64,000 nucleotides of DNA from Mycobacterium syngnathidarum (lineage in GTDB: Bacteria > Actinomycetota > Actinomycetes > Mycobacteriales > Mycobacteriaceae), in assembly GCF_001942625.1 (NCBI RefSeq), contig NZ_MLCL01000079.1:1-64000 (forward strand). Reading direction: 5' to 3'. Below the pieces are notes generated by a model. That model was not told the DNA's origin. It saw only the letters and a list, made by a program, of their open reading frames with translations, and did not search any database. Of this stretch, positions 7,359 through 14,845 are shown piece after piece. The number at the start of each line of letters is the position of its first letter. The first letter of the stretch is position 1. A program made the translations under genes and the position numbers.

Positions 7359-7847
7359 ATGACAACACTGACAACATCTCTCGTCGACATCGATGCCACC
7401 CCGGTCTTCGACCACCTGCTCGATATCCGCATCACCTTCGAGTCGGTACACGCTTTTGCCACTCCCCTCGGCACGCGCATGAACTATGTCGTCAAGCAAG
7501 GACGGTGCATCGGGCCACGCATCGCGGCCGACGTCCTGCCCGGCGGAGGGGACTGGGTACTGCTCGGCACAGACGGGGTGGCACGCCTGGACGTGCGCGC
7601 CACCCTGCGCACCGACGACGGCGCGGTCATCCAGCTGACCAACACCGGCCGGGTGCAGATGGACCGGGCAGCGGCTGACAGGTTCGCCGCAGGAGAACTG
7701 ATCCGTCACGACGAGATGACAGCGCGGTCCAGTCCGCTCTTCGAGACCGGCGACGAGCGCTACCGGTGGCTCAACGCCGTCCATACCGTGGCCATCAACC
7801 AGGTATCGCTCAGCGAGGTGCACTACCGGGTATTCGCTGTCGGCTGA
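7359..7847 (+). CDS. DUF3237 family protein
   Basis: A 162-residue soluble protein of the DUF3237 family, predicted to form a beta-barrel; no reaction is established. Recognisable features are FDHLLDIRITFESVHAFATPLGTRMNYV (about 19-46), GPRIAADVLPGGGDWVLLGTDGVARLDVRATLRTDDGA and the ending RYRWLNAVHTVAINQVSLSEVHYRVFAV. The ATG is preceded by AGGAG at 7345-7349, ten bases upstream, so unlike many neighbours it is read from a leadered message. It is divergent from the HxlR gene, with two operator-like sites between them; regulation by HxlR is the natural inference. The partner may be a small aromatic or quinone-type compound, as often for HxlR regulons, but this is unproven. Confidence 0.85.
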   Translation: MTTLTTSLVDIDATPVFDHLLDIRITFESVHAFATPLGTRMNYVVKQGRCIGPRIAADVLPGGGDWVLLGTDGVARLDVRATLRTDDGAVIQLTNTGRVQMDRAAADRFAAGELIRHDEMTARSSPLFETGDERYRWLNAVHTVAINQVSLSEVHYRVFAVG

Positions 7848-7857
7848 CACCCGCTCG

Positions 7858-7863
7858 TAGGAT
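7858..7863 (+). promoter_or_regulatory. Leaderless -10 of the first FAD oxidase gene
   Basis: TAGGAT ends six bases before the GTG at 7870. This selects that GTG over the out-of-frame ATG at 7868. Confidence 0.5.
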
Positions 7864-7869
7864 CGCCAT

Positions 7870-9225
7870 GTGCTTGCCGAGCTGATCGCCGAACTCCCCG
7901 AAGGCGTCGTCGTCACCGACCCCGACATCCTGGGCTCCTACCGCCAGGACCGGGCCGCCGATCCCACGGCGGGTACACCGCTTGCGGTGGTCCGGCCGAC
8001 CCGCACCGAGGAGGTCCAGACGGTCCTGCGCTGGGCCAGCCGGCATCGGGTGGCCGTTGTGCCGCGCGGCGCCGGGACCGGGTTGTCCGGCGGTGCGACA
8101 GCACTGAACGGCGGCATCGTGTTGTCGACCGAGAAGATGCGCGACATCACCGTCGACCCGGTGACCCGCACCGCGGTCGTACAACCCGGGCTGCTCAACG
8201 CCGAGGTGAAGAAGGTCGTTGCCGCACACGGGCTGTGGTACCCACCTGACCCGTCGTCATTCGAGATCTGCAGCATCGGCGGCAACGTCGCGACCAACGC
8301 CGGCGGCCTGTGCTGCGTCAAGTACGGCGTCACGACCGACTACGTGCTGGGCCTGCAGGTGGTGCTGGCCGACGGCACGGCGGTGCGCCTCGGCGGACCG
8401 CGTCTGAAAGACGTTGCGGGCCTGAGTCTGACGAAGCTGTTTGTCGGCAGCGAGGGCACATTGGGCGTGGTCACGGAGGCGACGTTGCGCCTGCTACCCC
8501 CACAGCATTCGCCGTGCACGGTGGTGGCCACGTTCGACTCGGTGGAAGCCGCCGCCGGCGCCGTCGTGAAGATCACCGGCAAGATCCGGCCGTCGATGCT
8601 CGAGTTCATGGACGCCGTGGCGATCAACGCCGTTGAGGACAAGCTCAAGATGGGGCTGGACCGCAATGCCGCGGCGATGATGGTGGCCGCCTCCGACGAC
8701 CGGGGTGCCGCCGGTGCCGACGACGCCGGGTTCATGGCCGAAGTGTTCACCGAATGCGGTGCGACCGAGGTGTTTTCCACCTCCGACCCCGACGAGGGTG
8801 AAGCCTTCGTGGCCGCCCGGCGGTTCGCCATTCCCGCCGTGGAGGCCAAAGGATCACTGCTGCTGGAGGATGTCGGGGTGCCACTTCCCGCACTTGCCGA
8901 ACTGGTCAGCGGGGTCGCGGCGATCGCGGCGGATCGAGACCTGCTGATCTCGGTGATCGCCCATGCCGGGGACGGCAACACCCACCCGCTGATCGTGTTC
9001 GACCCGGCCGACGCCGACATGGCCGCACGGGCTCAACTGGCCTTCGGCGAGATCATGGATCTCGCCGTCGGACTGGGCGGCACCATCACCGGCGAGCACG
9101 GCGTAGGCCGGCTGAAGCAACCGTGGTTGGCCGGCCAGATCGGACCGGACGCAGTGGAACTCAACCACCGGATCAAGCTGGCGCTGGACCCGCAGAACAT
9201 CCTCAACCCCGGTGCAGCGATCTAG
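7870..9225 (+). CDS. FAD-linked oxidase, D-lactate/glycolate dehydrogenase (GlcD) type
   Basis: A 451-residue flavoprotein. Residues 30-215 are a PCMH-type FAD domain (PRGAGTGLSGGATALNGGIVLST, then SIGGNVATNAGGLCCVKYG and LFVGSEGTLGVVTEATLRLLP). The C-terminal half is the FAD-oxidase cap with HAGDGNTHPLIVFD (near 365-378) and the terminal GEHGVGRLKQPWL, metal and substrate-binding motifs of the 2-hydroxyacid dehydrogenase group. It probably oxidises a D-2-hydroxyacid such as D-lactate or glycolate. By position it matches Rv1257c. A second family member lies at 20701-22065. The start is fixed by the -10 six bases upstream. Confidence 0.9.
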   Translation: MLAELIAELPEGVVVTDPDILGSYRQDRAADPTAGTPLAVVRPTRTEEVQTVLRWASRHRVAVVPRGAGTGLSGGATALNGGIVLSTEKMRDITVDPVTRTAVVQPGLLNAEVKKVVAAHGLWYPPDPSSFEICSIGGNVATNAGGLCCVKYGVTTDYVLGLQVVLADGTAVRLGGPRLKDVAGLSLTKLFVGSEGTLGVVTEATLRLLPPQHSPCTVVATFDSVEAAAGAVVKITGKIRPSMLEFMDAVAINAVEDKLKMGLDRNAAAMMVAASDDRGAAGADDAGFMAEVFTECGATEVFSTSDPDEGEAFVAARRFAIPAVEAKGSLLLEDVGVPLPALAELVSGVAAIAADRDLLISVIAHAGDGNTHPLIVFDPADADMAARAQLAFGEIMDLAVGLGGTITGEHGVGRLKQPWLAGQIGPDAVELNHRIKLALDPQNILNPGAAI

Positions 9226-9232
9226 TCAAGGT

Positions 9233-10105
9233 TCACGACATGCCGAAGGCACTGAGCAGACTGGTTGTGCGCCACAAGATCAACGCGATGAAGACCACCA
9301 GCACAGCCACTGACACCCCGGCCTGAATCGCGTTGCGGCGTTCGCGCGGGGCGTACACGAAGGCGGCGGCGATTCCGGCACCCGTGACAAGTCCGCCGAT
9401 GTGGCCCTGCCAACTGATCGCTCCGGTCCCCAGCGCCGGTCCGGCGAAAGTGAACACCAGGTTGATGACGACGACCGCGGCGATCATGCGGACGTCGAGG
9501 TTGAGCTTGCGCGCCACCACGAAGATCGCACCGAAGAGCCCGAAGATCGCGCCCGAGGCCCCGGCGGTCGCACTGTTCAATGGGGACAGCAGATACACGA
9601 GCACCGAGCCACCGAGCCCGCTCAGTGCGTACAGCGTCCCGAATCGCAGCCGGCCCAGCCACTGCTCCAGGGGCGGCCCCACCACGTACAGCGCCCACAT
9701 GTTGAACGCCAGGTGCATCAAGCCGTAGTGCAGGAACATCGAGGTCACCAGGCGGTAGTACTCGTCGTGCGCGGCGATGCCCGGCGGCCACAATGTGAGT
9801 TCCTGCTCCAGGTTCTTCGAGGCCATTTGCAGCACGAACATGACCACGTTCACCGCGATGAGCGAGTACGTCAGGATCGGGGCGCCCGCGCGCGCGGTCC
9901 CGCCGAACTGGGTGCGAGGAGCGCGCACGGATTTGGCGCCTTGGTTGACGCAATCGACGCACTGGTGGCCCACGGCCGCCGCCCGCATGCACTCCGGGCA
10001 CACGGGACGCTGGCAACGGGTGCAGCGCACGTAGGTGGGACGGTCCGGATGCCGGTAACACGTCGGCGTCTGGGCCGGTAGCTGCGGCGCGTCAGGGGTG
10101 CTCAT
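9233..10105 (-). CDS. Rhomboid intramembrane protease with N-terminal zinc-ribbon
   Basis: A 290-residue rhomboid serine protease that should cleave membrane-anchored proteins within the bilayer. The catalytic Ser is in AGASGAIFG (Ser184) and the His is in WQGHIGG (His235); HLAFNMW (131-137) supplies the oxyanion-hole residues. Six to seven membrane segments span about 77-285. Residues 15-52 contain a cysteine-rich B-box-like finger, with CYRHP, CTRC, CPEC and HQCVDC. This layout resembles the mycobacterial Rv0110-type rhomboid. The ATG follows TAGGCT (minus strand) by eight bases, and an in-frame GTG one codon earlier is an alternative. The natural substrate is unknown. Confidence 0.92.
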   Translation of the reverse strand: MSTPDAPQLPAQTPTCYRHPDRPTYVRCTRCQRPVCPECMRAAAVGHQCVDCVNQGAKSVRAPRTQFGGTARAGAPILTYSLIAVNVVMFVLQMASKNLEQELTLWPPGIAAHDEYYRLVTSMFLHYGLMHLAFNMWALYVVGPPLEQWLGRLRFGTLYALSGLGGSVLVYLLSPLNSATAGASGAIFGLFGAIFVVARKLNLDVRMIAAVVVINLVFTFAGPALGTGAISWQGHIGGLVTGAGIAAAFVYAPRERRNAIQAGVSVAVLVVFIALILWRTTSLLSAFGMS

Positions 10106-10134
10106 CACGCCCGAGCCTAATCGCAAACCCGCTA

Positions 10135-10164
10135 TTGACACGATCCTCGGATGTGTCGTACGAA
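10135..10164 (+). promoter_or_regulatory. Promoter of cyp130 with embedded inverted repeat
   Basis: A consensus TTGACA (10135-10140) is followed by an 18-base spacer and TACGAA (10159-10164), six bases before the cyp130 ATG. Within it GACAC-N11-GTGTC (10137-10157) is an inverted repeat covering the -35 and spacer, and TCGTACGA (10156-10163) overlaps the -10. Both are candidate sites for the TetR encoded by the operon's second gene. Confidence 0.6.
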
Positions 10165-10170
10165 TAAGAC

Positions 10171-11409
10171 ATGGCAGCGACTTTGTCTCACAGCCCCGCT
10201 CGGTTCGTACCCGCCGACGCCGACACCTGGCCCAACCCGTGGCCGATGTACGCCGCGCTGCGCGAACACGACCCGGTGCATCACGTGGTGCCCGAGGAAT
10301 CGCCCGAGCACGACTACTACGTGCTCTCCCGGCACGCCGACATCTGGGCGGCAGCCCGTGACCACGGCACGTTTTCCTCGGCACAAGGCCTGACCGTGAC
10401 CTATGGCGAACTGGAAATGATCGGGCTGGCCGACAACCCGCCGTTCGTCATGCAAGACCCTCCGGTACACACCGAGTTCCGCAAGCTCGTCTCCCGCGGC
10501 TTCACCCCACGCCAGGTGGAAGCCGTCGAGCCGAAGGTGCGGGAGTTCGTCGTCGAGCGCATCGAGGGGTTGCGCTCGAACGGCGGGGGGGACATCGTCA
10601 CCGAGCTGTTCAAACCGTTGCCGTCGATGGTCGTCGCGCACTACCTCGGCGTGCCGGAGGCCGACCGGGATCAGTTCGACGGCTGGACCGAAGCCATCGT
10701 CGCGGCGAACAGCTCGGCCGGCGGCATCACCGCGGCGATGGGCACCGCTGGGGAAGCCGTGGCCTCGATGATGGGTTACTTCTCCGAACTCGTCGAACGG
10801 CGTCGGCGTGAGCCCGGTGACGACACCATCTCGCATCTGGTGGCCGCCGGAGTCGGGGCAGACGGCGACATCGCGGGCGTGCTGTCGATCCTGGCGTTCA
10901 CCTTCACCATGGTCACCGGCGGCAACGACACCACCACCGGAATGCTCGGCGGTGCAGTGCAACTCCTGCAGCAGCGGCCCGATCAGCGCAAGCTCCTGGT
11001 CGACGACCCCGACCTGATCCCGGAATCGATCGACGAGTTCCTGCGCCTGACCTCCCCGGTGCAGGGCCTGGCCCGCACCACCACCCGCGACGTGACCATA
11101 GGTGACACCACGATCCCGGCCGGACGCAAGACGCTGCTGCTGTACGGCTCGGGCAACCGGGATGAGCGTGAATTCGGCGACAACGCAGCCGAACTCGACG
11201 TGCGACGCTCTCCACGCAACATCCTGACCTTCAGCCACGGCGCGCACTTCTGCCTCGGAGCCGCGGCCGCTCGCATGCAGTCCCGGGTGGCACTGACCGA
11301 ATTGCTCTCGCGCTACCCCAATTTCGAAGTCGACCTGGACTCCGTGGTGTGGGCCGGCGGCAGCTACGTACGACGGCCGTTGTCGGTGCCGTTCCGAGCG
11401 GGGATTTGA
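10171..11409 (+). CDS. cyp130: Cytochrome P450 CYP130
   Basis: A 412-residue cytochrome P450, a heme monooxygenase in the cytosol. The heme loop is FSHGAHFCLG with Cys361 as axial ligand. The I-helix oxygen-activation motif GGNDTTT is near 250-256, and the ExxR pair is in ESIDEFLRL. The protein closely matches remembered CYP130 (Rv1256c), for example WPNPWPMYAALREHDPVHHVV and MIGL.D.PP.VMQDPPVHTEFRKLVSRGFTPRQVE. The ortholog binds azoles; its natural substrate is unknown. It shares an ATGA-type junction with the tetR gene after it and has a strong leaderless promoter. Confidence 0.95.
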   Translation: MAATLSHSPARFVPADADTWPNPWPMYAALREHDPVHHVVPEESPEHDYYVLSRHADIWAAARDHGTFSSAQGLTVTYGELEMIGLADNPPFVMQDPPVHTEFRKLVSRGFTPRQVEAVEPKVREFVVERIEGLRSNGGGDIVTELFKPLPSMVVAHYLGVPEADRDQFDGWTEAIVAANSSAGGITAAMGTAGEAVASMMGYFSELVERRRREPGDDTISHLVAAGVGADGDIAGVLSILAFTFTMVTGGNDTTTGMLGGAVQLLQQRPDQRKLLVDDPDLIPESIDEFLRLTSPVQGLARTTTRDVTIGDTTIPAGRKTLLLYGSGNRDEREFGDNAAELDVRRSPRNILTFSHGAHFCLGAAAARMQSRVALTELLSRYPNFEVDLDSVVWAGGSYVRRPLSVPFRAGI

Positions 11410-11999
11410 TGCCCCGCGACTGGTTGTCGTCGAGGCGGTCCGAAGTGGCCGCCGACCACATTCTCGACGCCGCCGACACCCTGTTCACCCAGCAGGACGC
11501 GGCGACCGTGGGTATGCACGAGATCGCCACCGCCGCAGGCTGTTCGCGCGCCACGCTGTACCGCTACTTCGAGAATCGCGATGCGCTCTACACCGCCTAC
11601 GTGCACCGTGAGGCGCGCCGACTGTACGAGGAGGTCAGCGAGCAGGTGGTCTCGGTCGCCGATCCGGCGCAACGGCTGATCGAAGGCGTGATCACCGCGC
11701 TGAACGCGGTCCGCGACAGTCCGGCCCTGGCCTCGTGGTTCGCCACCGCGCAGCGCCCCATCGGCGGCGAGATGGCCGAACACTCCGAGGTGATCCGGGC
11801 GCTGGTCGAGGGGTTCGTCCGGTCACTCGCGGGTGAGTCGACGCAAGCCGACGACGAGGTGGGCCGCCGGGCTCGATGGCTGGTTCGGGTCATGGTGTCA
11901 CTGCTGGTGTTCCCCGGTGTCGACGAAGAAGACGAGCGCACCATGTTGGCCGAGTTCGTCGCCCCGCTCGTCATCCCGGGACAACTACCCGTCGAGTAG
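11409..11999 (+). CDS. TetR-family repressor of the cyp130 operon
   Basis: A 196-residue TetR regulator. The DNA-binding domain spans about 10-60 with AADHILDAADTLFTQQDAATVGMHEIATAAGCSRATLYRYFENRDALYTAYVH. The rest is an alpha-helical ligand domain without a recognisable ligand signature. The ATG overlaps the cyp130 stop (TGATG), so the two are translationally coupled, as for Rv1256c-Rv1255c. It probably represses its own operon through the inverted repeat in the cyp130 promoter, perhaps responding to a CYP130 substrate; that link is inference. Confidence 0.9.
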   Translation: MPRDWLSSRRSEVAADHILDAADTLFTQQDAATVGMHEIATAAGCSRATLYRYFENRDALYTAYVHREARRLYEEVSEQVVSVADPAQRLIEGVITALNAVRDSPALASWFATAQRPIGGEMAEHSEVIRALVEGFVRSLAGESTQADDEVGRRARWLVRVMVSLLVFPGVDEEDERTMLAEFVAPLVIPGQLPVE

Positions 12000-12044
12000 G
12001 CGATTGCCGGGCGGGACGGGCTGAGCTGGCCCATACTTTCGAGT

Positions 12045-12881
12045 ATGGCCAGCCATCCGACGCCCCTGCCTCCGTTACCGGCGGTCACCAGCATCGCCGA
12101 GGTGGTCTCGGCCATCGACACGATCACCGACTGGGCGGTGGAGAACTCAAGCCGGCTCGGCTATTTCGCCGCCCTGTACAAGCGGATCACCATCGCCGTC
12201 GGCACCGCGGTCGACGAGGGGGCGTTCGAGGACGGCCCGCGGATGGACCGGCTCGACGCGGCGTTCGCGTCCCGGTACTTCGATGCGCTCAACGGCTATT
12301 TCCATCCCGACAGGTACGCGAAACCCACCCGGTCCTGGCGGGCCACCTTCGATTCGGCGGGCAAAGCCGAGCCGATCCTGGTGCAGCACATGCTCGCCGG
12401 TATCACCGCCCACATCGTGCTGGACCTCGGCATCGCGGTGCAAGGTCTGGCCGGCGCCGGCCGACTTCCGTCGCTGCACAAGGATTTCGACACCATCAAC
12501 GCGGTGCTGGCCAGCCAGATCGGTGGAGTGGTCGACGACATCAACGAACTCTCACCGGCACTGGCCGACATCTATGCCGTGCTCCGGCAGCATCAGATCT
12601 TCGTCCTCAACGAGGCGGTCCGCTCCCTGCGCGACAGCGCCTGGCGGTTCGCCACGGTGCTGGCGCTGGAACCCGGATTCGCGCGGCCGCCGACGATCTG
12701 GGCGCGTGACGTCCAGGTGAGCCGGCAGGCGCAGGCCGTGTTCGACCCACCCAGCCTGGTCGGTGCCTTCGACCTGGCGATCAAAGAGATCGCCGCGCGG
12801 GAGAGCCGCGATGTGGCCCATAACGTTCGCGTGCTCGATGAAATCGCGTCGACCCCGGCGCCGATCCGGACCGCGCTGTGA
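12045..12881 (+). CDS. DUF5995 family protein
   Basis: A 278-residue alpha-helical soluble protein of the DUF5995 family, function unknown. Features are FAALYKRITIAVGTAVDEGAFEDGPRMDRLDAAFASRYFDAL (about 44-85), a KPTRSWRATFDS segment and MLAGITAHIVLDLGIAV, which carries a histidine in the helix centre. No signal peptide or membrane helix is convincing. TACTTT (12034-12039) ends five bases before the ATG, so it is probably leaderless. It converges on the siderophore-interacting protein gene with a hairpin between. Confidence 0.75.
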   Translation: MASHPTPLPPLPAVTSIAEVVSAIDTITDWAVENSSRLGYFAALYKRITIAVGTAVDEGAFEDGPRMDRLDAAFASRYFDALNGYFHPDRYAKPTRSWRATFDSAGKAEPILVQHMLAGITAHIVLDLGIAVQGLAGAGRLPSLHKDFDTINAVLASQIGGVVDDINELSPALADIYAVLRQHQIFVLNEAVRSLRDSAWRFATVLALEPGFARPPTIWARDVQVSRQAQAVFDPPSLVGAFDLAIKEIAARESRDVAHNVRVLDEIASTPAPIRTAL

Positions 12882-12900
12882 GTGCGGGACGCCGCGCTCA
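12879..12900. terminator. Hairpin between convergent genes, bounded by their stop codons
   Basis: TGAGTGCGG (12879-12887) pairs with CCGCGCTCA (12892-12900) across a GACG loop, nine pairs including one G-T. The plus-strand stop TGA and the minus-strand stop TGA are the two outer ends of the stem. No T-run follows, so it would be a U-poor bidirectional terminator. Confidence 0.5.
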
Positions 12901-13608
12901 GGCCACCCAGTAGGCCTGAGCCTTGATGGATTTGCGCGGGATGCCGTATTCCTCGCGGAAGACCCGCGCCACGGCGCGGGTGGTGCGGTTGTTGCACGCG
13001 ACCCAGCCGAAGTGATCGGGAGCATCGAATGCCGATGCGCTGACGGCCTCCAGCAGATCTTCGTCGGCCCGGTCCACCCAGGTGATCTCGGCGTCACCGG
13101 TTACCGGCAGGTCGCGATCGTCGTCGTGGCCGGCTTCCAGGAAGACCCGGGCGGGTGCATCCCCGATCGCGTCCAGCAGCGAGTTGATGGCCGGCAGAGA
13201 CGCGGTGTCACCGACGATCACGTAGCCGGCCGGCGCGGGCTCGGGCAGCGCGAAGTTGCTGCCGAGGACCGTCACGTCCAGCACGTCACCGGGCTGCGCG
13301 CTACGTGCCCAGCGGGTGGCGATGCCGTCGTGTATGGCGAAATCGATGTCGACGGTTCCGGCCTGCGGATCGGGGTTGACCAGGGTGTAGCCGCGTTGAT
13401 GCGCCTTGCCTCCGTCAGGAAACCAGCCGCGCACCCACATCGTCGGATGTACCCGCTGTTCGGCGAGCAACCGCTCGGCGCGGAAATGCAACCTGAGGTA
13501 GTGCGGCGTGAGCTCGGTGCAGCCCGACAACGTCAGTTCATAATCACCGCCCCGCCAGAGCTTGACCAGGGCCCCTTCCAGCCCGCGCGACGCCTTCGGC
13601 TCGCCCAT
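12898..13608 (-). CDS. Siderophore-interacting protein (FAD/NAD(P)H ferric-siderophore reductase family)
   Basis: A 236-residue member of the siderophore-interacting protein family, which reduces ferric siderophores in the cytosol to release iron. The N-terminal FAD-binding half includes PHYLRLHFRAERLL, MWVRGWFPDGG and RGYTLVNPDPQAGTVDIDFAIHD. The C-terminal SIP domain has VIVGDTASLPAINSLLDAI and ends CNNRTTRAVARVFREEYGIPRKSIKAQAYW. The ATG at 13608 is chosen because GGAGG (complement of 13614-13618) sits five bases upstream. A strong IdeR-type iron box lies about 26-44 bases before it, so expression should rise under iron starvation. Confidence 0.9.
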   Translation of the reverse strand: MGEPKASRGLEGALVKLWRGGDYELTLSGCTELTPHYLRLHFRAERLLAEQRVHPTMWVRGWFPDGGKAHQRGYTLVNPDPQAGTVDIDFAIHDGIATRWARSAQPGDVLDVTVLGSNFALPEPAPAGYVIVGDTASLPAINSLLDAIGDAPARVFLEAGHDDDRDLPVTGDAEITWVDRADEDLLEAVSASAFDAPDHFGWVACNNRTTRAVARVFREEYGIPRKSIKAQAYWVA

Positions 13609-13633
13609 ACACACCTCCACGAGAACGTCTTCG

Positions 13634-13652
13634 TTAGGTAAGCATACCCTAA
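13634..13652 (-). promoter_or_regulatory. IdeR iron box
   Basis: TTAGGTAAGCATACCCTAA matches the mycobacterial 19-base IdeR consensus at 15 of 19 positions by my count. The minus-strand TATGCT inside it (13646-13641) is a plausible -10 for the siderophore-interacting protein gene, so IdeR-Fe(II) binding would occlude the promoter. Confidence 0.75.
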
Positions 13653-13660
13653 CAAAATGA

Positions 13661-14845
13661 TCAGGGGCGGACGCGGGTGAACCGGTGCAGCAGCCAGGCC
13701 GCCGGGATGGTGAACACCATGGTGAGCACGAACAGATTGAACATCGACCCGGTGTAGACCGGATCCTGCATCACCTCGACCATCACCAGCTCCATGATCA
13801 TGAGGTGGATCAGGAAGATCTCATAGGAGATCTCACCGAGAAAGACCATCGGCCGGGAGGCCAAAAACCGGTTGTACCAACCACGATCGCCGAGCGCGGG
13901 CGGGGCGACCAGCAACGCCGCGATCACCGCGTAGAAGAACGTCTTGAACAACGCCTCGCTCAACTTGGCCGGCGACGTCGTCGGCTCCCCCGCAATTGGT
14001 GTCGACGCGATGAAGTAACACGCCACGGCCAACGGCACACACACCACGGCATACCCACGCACCTTGAGCTGCCCCAACACCGTCAGGGCCATGCCCGCCA
14101 CGAACCACGCCATGTAGGTCGGCAGCCAAAGCCTGGCTCCATCAGGCAGATTCGCCGAATCGTGCACGATCCACAGCCACAGCGGCGACACCGCGGCCAG
14201 TAACACCAAGCCGCAGAACAACAACCCCGGCCGCCAGCGCCGCCGGCACAACACCACCAGCAACAGATAGGCCATCAGCGGCAGCACCACGTAGAACGCC
14301 GCCTCCACCGCCAGGCTCCACATCTGGGTCAACCCCTGGTGCAGATAGGAAAACAGATAGTTGTCGGTGTAGATCTGGGTCAGCGTCAGGTTGCGGAACA
14401 GGCCGATCCAGGTGTGACCGGGATTCGGCCCCCCGGTGCGAAAGTGGTAGAGCAGATAGGCGATCAGCACCGTCACCACGTAGGCCGGCATGATCCGTCG
14501 CACCCGGTGCCAGGCGTAGCGACGCACCGACGGCGCCCTGCCCTCCGTCGCGGCTGGATCTGATTCGCGGCTCGCCGCGGCCTTTACCCACGGCCGGAAC
14601 AACAGAAAACCACTGAGTACGAAGAAGATCGGCACGCCGATCTCGGCACGCGAGTACACCAGCCCGAGGTAGCCCTGCGGATATTTCCCCGTCGTGTACG
14701 CCGCATGCGTCAGCACCACCAGAATGGCTGCCACCGCCCGGACCCCGGTCAGTGCGGCGACGCGCGTCGAACCGGCCGGCACCGCGTCTACCGACTCAAG
14801 GCCTCCCTGATCCGACGCGCCTGTCACGCTTCTGGAGACCGTCAC
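13661..14845 (-). CDS. Acyltransferase 3 family membrane protein
   Basis: A 394-residue integral membrane acyltransferase (OafA/acyltransferase 3 type). It has about ten hydrophobic segments, the first with the family motif RVAALTGVRAVAAILVVLTHAAYTTG, whose histidine is catalytic in the family, then GVPIFFVLSGFLLFRPW and RRIMPAYVV. The C-terminus has FLGEISYEIFLIHLMIM. Such enzymes O-acylate sugars or lipids at the envelope; the acceptor here is unknown. It corresponds to Rv1254. Its GTG start overlaps the deaD stop (GTGA), so it is translationally coupled to deaD. Confidence 0.88.
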   Translation of the reverse strand: MTVSRSVTGASDQGGLESVDAVPAGSTRVAALTGVRAVAAILVVLTHAAYTTGKYPQGYLGLVYSRAEIGVPIFFVLSGFLLFRPWVKAAASRESDPAATEGRAPSVRRYAWHRVRRIMPAYVVTVLIAYLLYHFRTGGPNPGHTWIGLFRNLTLTQIYTDNYLFSYLHQGLTQMWSLAVEAAFYVVLPLMAYLLLVVLCRRRWRPGLLFCGLVLLAAVSPLWLWIVHDSANLPDGARLWLPTYMAWFVAGMALTVLGQLKVRGYAVVCVPLAVACYFIASTPIAGEPTTSPAKLSEALFKTFFYAVIAALLVAPPALGDRGWYNRFLASRPMVFLGEISYEIFLIHLMIMELVMVEVMQDPVYTGSMFNLFVLTMVFTIPAAWLLHRFTRVRP

